Source of the DNA: Thauera sp.
GTDB lineage: Bacteria > Pseudomonadota > Gammaproteobacteria > Burkholderiales > Rhodocyclaceae
Direction of reading: 5' to 3'
Assembly: GCA_003446655.1 (NCBI GenBank)
Contig: DMCZ01000250.1
Span: 1 to 5,765, forward strand
Length of the DNA: 5,765 nucleotides
Under the pieces are notes generated by a model that saw only the letters and a list, made by a program, of their open reading frames with translations, did no database searches and was not told the origin of the DNA. Made by a program: the position numbers and the translations under genes. Below are positions 1-5,765 of the stretch, one piece after another. Numbering within the stretch: the stretch's first letter is position 1; every line of letters begins with the position of its first letter.

Positions 1-19
1 AGATGTGTATAAGAGACAG
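1..19 (+). other. Tn5/Nextera mosaic-end adapter remnant (not genomic)
   Basis: The first 19 bases, AGATGTGTATAAGAGACAG, are exactly the Tn5 transposase mosaic end used in Nextera/tagmentation sequencing libraries. Being flush with the window start, it is best read as untrimmed adapter at a contig end, not as a natural transposon end. Any open reading frame starting at base 3 (peptide start MCIRDR) is an adapter artefact. Genomic sequence begins at about base 20. Confidence 0.97.
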
Positions 20-93
20 GGCGTCTGCTTACCGGATGAGGTTGGGCGGAACCGAGGAATTCGGACGCCGGATTCTAGCATGCAGCGCTGCAC
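20..93. other. Short gene-free stretch downstream of the dctM terminator
   Basis: No supportable gene was found between the adapter and the terminator. All frames contain stops or lack recognisable coding content. The only structure is a perfect 12-bp palindrome, TGCAGCGCTGCA, at 81-92, next to the A-run of the terminator, and a 9-base word TCGGACGCC at 61-69 that recurs inside the terminator (114-122). The stretch may be the flank of a neighbouring gene lost beyond the contig end. Confidence 0.5.
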
Positions 94-128
94 AAAAAAG
101 CGGCGGGCGCCTATCGGACGCCCGCCGC
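94..128 (-). terminator. Strong intrinsic terminator of the dctPQM operon
   Basis: A perfect 10-bp GC-rich inverted repeat (100-109 paired with 119-128, GCGGCGGGCG / CGCCCGCCGC) encloses a 9-base loop. Read on the minus strand, it is followed directly by six T residues (A-run at 94-99). It lies 19 bases past the dctM stop codon, the expected place for a rho-independent terminator closing the minus-strand operon. On the plus strand there is no T-run after the stem, so it should act in one direction only. Confidence 0.93.
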
Positions 129-147
129 AGGTGGGTCAGGAGCGTGC

Positions 148-1937
<1,790 letters not shown>

Positions 1938-1941
<4 letters not shown>

Positions 1942-2540
1942 TTCTTCACCTCGCCGGCCGTGTCGGTGTGGGGGTGGGCGTGCGCGATGTCATGTGCCTC
2001 GTTGCTTTCCTGTGCGCCGTGCAGCAATGGGTTGGGCGCCTTGCCCTGCAGGAAGGCGAAGCGTTTGATGAGTTCCGAGATCGCCTGCAGGCCGAGCAGG
2101 GTGAAGCCGACCGGCACCAGGGCGTAGACGGGCCAGCGGATGAGCCCCCCGGCGTTGGAGGACATCTCGCCGGAGACATAGGCGCCCTTCACCACGGGCA
2201 TCGCAAAGTCGATCATGAACCAGCACATCGGCAGCAGGAAGATCACGATGCCGGCGATGTCGATCCAGATCCGGGTGCGCATCTGCAGCTTGCCGGCGAG
2301 CACGTCGATGCGGACGTGGGCGTTCTGCAGGAAGGTGTAACCGGCGCCCAGCAGGAAGACCGCTCCGAAGAGGTACCACTGGATCTCGAGGAAGGCGTTC
2401 GAGCCGATGTTGAAGGCCTTGCGGGCGATCGCATTGCCCGCGCTGATCAGCGTCGCGGCGAGAACCAGCCAGATGATGAACTTGCCGAAGAATCGGCTCA
2501 CGGCATCGATGACGCCTGACAAGCGGAGGAGGGTGTCCAT
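1938..2540 (-). CDS. dctQ: TRAP transporter small permease subunit DctQ
   Basis: This is the four-helix small membrane subunit that pairs with DctM in a TRAP transporter. The 200-residue protein shows hydrophobic segments at about 20-35, 53-72, 92-113 and 137-155. Family-typical stretches are RKAFNIGSNAFLEIQWYLF (40-58), AGYTFLQNAHVRIDV (66-80) and GEMSSNAGGLIRWPVY (124-139). The start at 2540 (MDTLLRLS) was chosen because it aligns without gaps to the paralogue at 4700 (MSSLLRLS). An in-frame GTG at 2567 would add nine residues but sits directly against the T-run of a terminator-like hairpin. Neither start has a good Shine-Dalgarno sequence, so translation initiation may be weak. The C-terminal tail holds four histidines in nine residues (183-191, HDIAHAHPH), absent from the paralogue. 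It overlaps dctM by 4 bases and lies 144 bases after dctP. Confidence 0.94.
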
Positions 2541-2567
2541 GGGGATTGTCTGGAACCGTGCGTGCAC

Positions 2568-2602
2568 AAAAATGCCGAGCGGTGCAGGTGGCGCGCTCGG
2601 CG
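2568..2602 (-). terminator. Terminator-like hairpin between dctP and dctQ (probable partial terminator)
   Basis: GCCGAGCG at 2574-2581 pairs perfectly with CGCTCGGC at 2594-2601, giving an 8-bp stem with a 12-base loop. Read on the minus strand, the stem is followed by A and then five T residues (A-run at 2568-2572), the layout of a rho-independent terminator. It sits about 27 bases upstream of the dctQ start. Because dctQ and dctM have no other obvious promoter, full termination is unlikely. Partial read-through, giving more binding protein than permease, is the inferred role. Confidence 0.6.
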
Positions 2603-2644
2603 GCGGGGTGTTGCAGGTGCTGCGTGCGTGGCAGTGGAAGAACA

Positions 2645-2672
2645 GCCGGGAGAACGGGGGCGTCCTCCCGGC
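2645..2672 (-). promoter_or_regulatory. Intercistronic hairpin just after the dctP stop codon
   Basis: GCCGGGAG (2645-2652) pairs with CTCCCGGC (2665-2672), an 8-bp perfect stem with a 12-base loop that can be extended by two more pairs across one mismatch. It begins 12 bases past the dctP stop codon. On the minus strand it is followed by TGTTCTTCC, which is only loosely T-rich, so it is a weak terminator at best. A stem here would protect the 3' end of a dctP-only transcript against exonucleases, which is a common arrangement in binding-protein operons. That role is inference. Confidence 0.55.
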
Positions 2673-2684
2673 GTGGCGCTTGCC

Positions 2685-3767
2685 TTACAGCTTCTGGGAG
2701 GCCAGGTACTGGGCGTAATTGCCCTCGGCCACCGACTCCCACTGCACCTGGTCGGCCAGGAAGCGGCTGTAATCGGGATAGATCTTCTTCCAGTTCGGGT
2801 TCTTGTCGTTCAGCTCCGCGTAGACTTCCCGTGATGCCTTGAACGCGGCGTCCATGAAGTCCTTGGGGAAGCGCGACAGCTTCGCGCCTTCGGCGACCAG
2901 TTGCTTGAGCGCGTTCGGATTGCGCGCGTCATAGCGCGCCTGGCAGCCTACATGCGCTGCCGCGGCGGCCTGCTCGACGATGGCCTTGTACTCGGCCGAC
3001 AGCCCGTTCCACTGCTTGTCGTTGATGTACACCGAGAACTGGGTGCTCCCCTCCCACCAGGCGGGGAAGTAGTAGTTCTGCGCAACCTTGTGCAGGCCCA
3101 GCTTGAGGTCGTCGTAGGGGCCGATCCACTCCGCGGCATCGATCGTGCCTTTCTCGAGCGCCTGGTAAATCTCGCCAGCGGGGATGTTCTGCGGCACCGC
3201 GCCCAGTTTGGCGAGCACGCGGCCGCCGAAGCCGCCGACGCGGAACTTCAGGCCCTCGACGTCCTTGACCGACTTGATCTCCTTGCGGTACCAGCCACCC
3301 ATCTGGGCGCCGGTGTTGCCGCAGGGGAAATTCACGATGTTGAACTGGGCGTAGAACTCACGCAGCAACTTCAGACCGTTACCCTCGTACATCCAAGCGG
3401 TCATCGAGCGCGAGGTCATCCCGAAGGGGATCGTGCAGTCGAAGGCGAAGGTCTCGTCCTTGCCGAAGAAGTAGTAGGGCGCGGTGTGGGCGCACTCGAT
3501 CGTGCCCTGCTGAACGGCGTCGACCACGCCGAAGGCGGGCACCAGTTCCCCGCCCGGGTGCACCGAGATCACGAACTTGCCGCCGGTGGCGTCCGAGACA
3601 TTCTTTGCGAAGGCTTCACTGGCACCGAACACGGTGTCGAGGGACTTTGGGAAGCTCGAGGCCAGGCGCCAGCGGATCTGCTGCTGGGCGTGGACGATGG
3701 CCGGCGCGGTACCGGCAGCCAGAATGCCGGCCATGCCGGCGCCCTGCAGAAATTTACGACGTTCCAC
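2685..3767 (-). CDS. dctP: TRAP transporter periplasmic solute-binding protein DctP (TakP/FcbT1-like)
   Basis: This is the exported binding protein that captures an organic acid in the periplasm and hands it to DctQM. The 360-residue length is typical. The N-terminus ERRKFLQ (2-8) followed by a hydrophobic stretch and PAIVHA is a twin-arginine signal peptide, with likely cleavage after Ala27. In the mature part, LKFRVGG (173-179) carries Arg176, matching the conserved arginine that binds the substrate carboxylate in TRAP binding proteins. NTGAQMGGWYRKEIKS (151-166) and AAEWIGPYDDLKLGLHKVAQ (211-230) followed by NYYFPAWWEG (231-240) are characteristic of the TakP/FcbT1 (COG4663) subgroup, which handles 2-oxo acids or chlorobenzoate-type acids. 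The start codon is GTG with AAGGAG five bases upstream. It is the first gene of the dctPQM operon and has its own likely promoter. The exact ligand cannot be read from the sequence. Confidence 0.95.
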   Translation of the reverse strand: MERRKFLQGAGMAGILAAGTAPAIVHAQQQIRWRLASSFPKSLDTVFGASEAFAKNVSDATGGKFVISVHPGGELVPAFGVVDAVQQGTIECAHTAPYYFFGKDETFAFDCTIPFGMTSRSMTAWMYEGNGLKLLREFYAQFNIVNFPCGNTGAQMGGWYRKEIKSVKDVEGLKFRVGGFGGRVLAKLGAVPQNIPAGEIYQALEKGTIDAAEWIGPYDDLKLGLHKVAQNYYFPAWWEGSTQFSVYINDKQWNGLSAEYKAIVEQAAAAAHVGCQARYDARNPNALKQLVAEGAKLSRFPKDFMDAAFKASREVYAELNDKNPNWKKIYPDYSRFLADQVQWESVAEGNYAQYLASQKL

Positions 3768-3772
3768 GGTGT

Positions 3773-3778
3773 CTCCTT
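3773..3778 (-). promoter_or_regulatory. Strong ribosome binding site of dctP
   Basis: AAGGAG on the minus strand, with a 5-base spacer to the GTG codon at 3767, fixes the dctP start. It is much stronger than anything in front of the downstream dctQ, in keeping with higher demand for the binding protein. Confidence 0.85.
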
Positions 3779-3811
3779 GTCGCGTGAGAAAAGATAGATG
3801 ACCTCGATACG

Positions 3812-3841
3812 ATTATAGGGAGCGTCGACTTGACCCGTGAA
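3812..3841 (-). promoter_or_regulatory. Predicted sigma-70 promoter of the dctPQM operon
   Basis: Read on the minus strand, a perfect TATAAT -10 box (3817-3812) is preceded at 18 bases by TTCACG (3841-3836), a four-of-six match to the -35 consensus. Transcription would start near 3805, leaving a leader of about 38 bases with the AAGGAG ribosome site. A short inverted repeat, CCGTG-AATC-CACGG (3835-3848), overlaps the -35 box and could be an operator. The promoter is predicted from sequence alone. Confidence 0.6.
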
Positions 3842-3894
3842 TCCACGGAAAACCCTAACGGTTCAAGTGAATGGCATTTTTGACGACGCCGGCA

Positions 3895-4569
3895 TCAGGT
3901 GCCGGGGAGCTCGTCCAGTGCGCCCCGGAGATGGCTTTCGTCGGCCCATGCGATCAGTTTCCAGCTTCCGGCCGTGTGCTCGATCCAGTTCAGCGCCGCA
4001 TTCGGAATCGCGAATTGGCGCGCGGCCTCCAGCGCTTGTCCGCTGGCAAGGCGGTGCGCGATGTCAAGCACGCCGCCGTGCGTCACGACGATCACGGTTT
4101 CGCTCGCGTGCTGGTGCGCGATGTCCTCCAGGGCCGCATGCACCCGGGCGGCAAGTTGCTTCAGACTCTCGCCGTGCTCAGGCAGTGCGAAGTGCGGGTC
4201 CCTCGCCTTGAAGCGACGGAAGTGCTCGGGGTGGCGGTCTTCGGCTTCGTCGAAGGTCAGGCCCTGGAAATGACCGTAGTGGCGTTCGCGCAGGCGGGCG
4301 TCGTGCTTCGGTTCAAGCGCGTGCACTCGGGTGATCGCGGCTGCGGTCTGGCGTGCGCGCTGCAGGTCGCTGCTGTAAAGCGCCGAGAAACGCAGGCCGG
4401 CGCGCTCCAGGCTGCGGGCCGTGGCTTCCGCCTGGCTCAAGCCGGTTTCGTTCAGGGGGATGTCGATATGTCCCTGCAGCCTGCGTTCGGTGTTCCAGGC
4501 GGTCTCGCCGTGGCGCACCAGACAGATCCGGCACGAACCTGGCGAGATTGATTGATTTCTTGATTTCAT
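3895..4569 (-). CDS. Histidine phosphatase family protein (GpmB/CobC-like phosphoglycerate mutase fold)
   Basis: This is a cytoplasmic phosphatase of the branch-1 histidine phosphatase superfamily, 224 residues from the chosen ATG. The catalytic LVRHGETAWN motif lies at 17-26, with His20 the predicted phospho-accepting histidine. SSDLQRARQTA (66-76) supplies the usual second arginine. RLRERHYGHFQGL (92-104) supplies the acid, and VVTHGG (161-166) the second catalytic histidine, His164. All core residues are present, so it should be active. The family includes cofactor-independent-named GpmB, alpha-ribazole phosphatase and general phosphatases, and the substrate cannot be assigned. Start choice is uncertain: ATG 4569 puts RHGE at the usual distance from the N-terminus but has no clear ribosome site. 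ATG 4638 has AAGGGG five bases upstream but would add 23 atypical residues. It is co-directional with dctP (127-bp gap) and divergent from the second dctQ, and has no obvious functional tie to transport. Confidence 0.9.
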   Translation of the reverse strand: MKSRNQSISPGSCRICLVRHGETAWNTERRLQGHIDIPLNETGLSQAEATARSLERAGLRFSALYSSDLQRARQTAAAITRVHALEPKHDARLRERHYGHFQGLTFDEAEDRHPEHFRRFKARDPHFALPEHGESLKQLAARVHAALEDIAHQHASETVIVVTHGGVLDIAHRLASGQALEAARQFAIPNAALNWIEHTAGSWKLIAWADESHLRGALDELPGT

Positions 4570-4640
4570 TGTTTTAATCGGCTGTGGGCCCGGGAAGGCG
4601 CCGTGGTGTGAAATAATCAGGGACTTCTGATCTTTCATAC

Positions 4641-4680
4641 GCGCCCCTTCGAGGGCGCCAGGACCGCCTTGTGCGGTCCT
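4641..4680 (+). promoter_or_regulatory. Tandem hairpins in the divergent intergenic region / dctQ2 leader
   Basis: Two hairpins lie one base apart. GCGCCC (4641-4646) pairs with GGGCGC (4653-4658) around a six-base loop containing TTCG, and AGGACCGC (4660-4667) pairs with GCGGTCCT (4673-4680) around the five-base loop CTTGT. The second stem ends five bases before the ribosome-site region of the plus-strand dctQ. There is no real T-run (TCGTTG follows), so this is not a standard terminator. It could be an attenuator or an mRNA-stabilising leader for the second operon. On the minus strand the first stem would cover the ribosome site of the alternative phosphatase start. Confidence 0.5.
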
Positions 4681-4685
4681 TCGTT

Positions 4686-4691
4686 GTGGAG
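4686..4691 (+). promoter_or_regulatory. Ribosome binding site supporting the GTG start of the second dctQ
   Basis: GTGGAG, containing GGAG, stands eight bases before the GTG codon at 4700 and decides this non-ATG start, which also aligns with the start of the paralogous dctQ. Confidence 0.7.
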
Positions 4692-4699
4692 TTTCCCTC

Positions 4700-5299
4700 G
4701 TGTCCTCTCTGCTGCGCTTATCCCGGTTGATCGACTGGATCAACGAGCGGGTCGGCCGTAGCGTGATGTGGCTGGTGCTGATCGCGGTCGTGATCAGTGC
4801 CGGCAACGCGCTCGTCCGTAAGTTGTTTAACACAAGTTCCAATGCCCTGCTCGAGATCCAGTGGTATCTGTTCGCGGCGATCTTCATGCTCGCCGCGGGC
4901 TACACCTTCCTGCGCAACGAGCATGTGCGCATCGACATCTTCACCAGCCGCTTGTCGGCGCGCGGGCAGAATATCGTCGATGTGATCGGCATCCTGTTCT
5001 TCCTGCTGCCGATGGCGGTGCTCATCCTGTGGCTGTCGTGGCCGATCGTGATGACTTCGATGCAGTCGGGCGAGATGTCGCAGAACCCGGGCGGTTTGAT
5101 CCGCTGGCCGGTGAAGATGCTGCTGCCGGCCGGTCTCGCGCTGCTCGTACTGCAGGCCATCTCCGAGCTGATCAAGCGCATCGCGTTCCTGAGCGGGCAC
5201 GGGCCTAACCCGCTGCGCAAGAAGTCGGCCGGCGCCGGCACCGAGGATCTCGTCGCCGCGATCAAGGCGCAGGGTGCCAAGGGGAGGGCGGCGGAATGA
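4700..5299 (+). CDS. dctQ: Second TRAP transporter small permease subunit DctQ (paralogue)
   Basis: This 199-residue small membrane subunit belongs to a second TRAP system. It aligns without gaps to the dctQ at 2540-1938 over the first 172 residues, about 58% identical by hand count. The shared core blocks are RKLFN..SNALLEIQWYLF (40-58), AGYTFLRNEHVRID (66-79), SGEMSQNPGGLIRWPV (123-138) and LQAISELIKR (151-160). Hydrophobic segments fall at about 21-36, 53-72, 92-115 and 137-155. The GTG start is supported by GTGGAG upstream and by the alignment. The C-terminal tail (173-199) is Lys/Ala/Gly-rich and unrelated to the His-rich tail of the paralogue. Its stop overlaps the dctM start by 4 bases. 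There is no binding-protein gene upstream; the upstream neighbour is the divergent phosphatase gene. Confidence 0.95.
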   Translation: MSSLLRLSRLIDWINERVGRSVMWLVLIAVVISAGNALVRKLFNTSSNALLEIQWYLFAAIFMLAAGYTFLRNEHVRIDIFTSRLSARGQNIVDVIGILFFLLPMAVLILWLSWPIVMTSMQSGEMSQNPGGLIRWPVKMLLPAGLALLVLQAISELIKRIAFLSGHGPNPLRKKSAGAGTEDLVAAIKAQGAKGRAAE

Positions 5300-5765
5300 C
5301 CGAATTCGTCATTGCCAACATGGCGCCGCTGATGTTCGCGTCCATGATCCTGTTTCTGCTGTTCGGTTTCCCGGTGGCGTTCGCGCTCGCCGCCAACGGC
5401 ATCCTGTTCGGGCTGATCGGCATCGAACTCGGCCTCCTCCACGGCGCGCTGTTTCAGGCCCTGCCCGAGCGCATCTTCGGCATCATGGCCAACGACACGC
5501 TGCTCGCGGTGCCTTTCTTCACCTTCATGGGCCTGATCCTCGAGCGCAGCGGCATGGCCGAGGATCTGCTCGACACCATCGGCCAGCTCTTCGGCCCGAT
5601 CCGAGGCGGGCTTGCGATCGCGGTGATCTTCGTCGGCGCGCTGCTGGCGGCGACCACGGGCGTGGTGGCGGCCTCGGTGATCTCGATGGGTCTGATCTCG
5701 CTACCGATCATGATGCGCTACGGCTACGACCACCGCCTGGCCACCGGCGTGATCGCCGCCTCGGG
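5296..5765 (+). CDS. dctM: Second TRAP transporter large permease subunit DctM, 5' part (cut by window end)
   Basis: The ATG at 5296 overlaps the dctQ stop (ATGA), with GGAGG at 5283-5287 as ribosome site eight bases upstream. The reading frame stays open to the window end, giving the first 156 residues of a DctM. It aligns gap-free with the first DctM at about 73% identity by hand count. The block from about residue 60 to 143 is nearly invariant, including NDTLLAVPFFTFMGLILERS (66-85) and the GALLAATTGVVAASVISMG region (114-132). The end falls just inside the ASG signature that precedes the PPS motif in the paralogue. Whether it shares the long insert or the Gly-rich tail of the first DctM cannot be seen. 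It is the carrier subunit of the second TRAP system and is truncated only by the window edge, not by mutation. Confidence 0.95.
   Translation, partial: MTEFVIANMAPLMFASMILFLLFGFPVAFALAANGILFGLIGIELGLLHGALFQALPERIFGIMANDTLLAVPFFTFMGLILERSGMAEDLLDTIGQLFGPIRGGLAIAVIFVGALLAATTGVVAASVISMGLISLPIMMRYGYDHRLATGVIAAS

Noticed and set aside
2901..3797. 298-codon plus-strand frame opposite dctP
   Set aside because: It is fully antisense to a convincing dctP and shows no recognisable motifs. Long antisense frames are common at this GC content.
3849..3894. Possible terminator after the phosphatase gene (AACC/GGTT with following Ts on the minus strand)
   Set aside because: The stem has only 4 bp, too weak to support a terminator call.
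4589..4617. Possible plus-strand promoter with AATAAT as -10 for the second dctQ
   Set aside because: No -35-like hexamer lies at a suitable distance, so the promoter could not be placed with any confidence.
4570..4887. N-terminal extension of the phosphatase frame up to ATG 4887
   Set aside because: Codons from 4639 to 4887 run through the hairpins and the antisense of the second dctQ, and the residues do not resemble the phosphatase family.

Overview
The window is GC-rich, tightly packed proteobacterial DNA. It carries one complete TRAP-type (tripartite ATP-independent periplasmic) transporter operon, a histidine-phosphatase gene, and the start of a second, paralogous TRAP transporter operon. 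The solute-binding protein and the roughly 600-residue large permease resemble the TakP/FcbT1-FcbT3 branch (2-oxo acids, haloaromatic and other organic acids) rather than the sialic-acid type. GC content, codon use and this transporter class would suit a betaproteobacterium such as a Rhodocyclales member (Thauera/Azoarcus-like). That assignment is inference only; no rRNA or other taxonomic marker is present. The first 19 bases are the Tn5/Nextera mosaic-end adapter, so the biological sequence starts at about base 20 and the left edge is a library or assembly artefact.

Layout, left to right: adapter (1-19); a short gene-free stretch (20-93) with a 12-bp palindrome; a strong intrinsic terminator (94-128) that ends the minus-strand operon; then, reading leftward on the minus strand, dctP (3767-2685), a 144-bp gap with two hairpins, one terminator-like, dctQ (2540-1938) and dctM (1941-148), with dctQ and dctM overlapping by 4 bases. 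Upstream of dctP is a plausible sigma-70 promoter with a TATAAT box. Next is a minus-strand GpmB/CobC-type histidine phosphatase (about 4569-3895). A 130-bp divergent intergenic region with two adjacent hairpins follows. Then on the plus strand come a second dctQ (4700-5299) and a second dctM (5296 onward, cut by the window end), again overlapping by 4 bases.

By hand alignment the two DctQ proteins are about 58% identical over 172 gap-free residues, and the two DctM proteins about 73% identical over the first 156. They are therefore clear paralogues arranged head to head around the phosphatase gene. In each system DctQ and DctM should form the sodium-driven membrane carrier, and the exported, probably Tat-dependent DctP delivers the substrate. 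The second system has no binding-protein gene upstream of its dctQ; one may lie downstream, or it may share the DctP seen here. No mobile element, CRISPR array, tRNA or rRNA was seen. The window looks like ordinary transport metabolism with some interesting regulatory and paralogy detail, and I do not see convincing evidence for a new kind of system.
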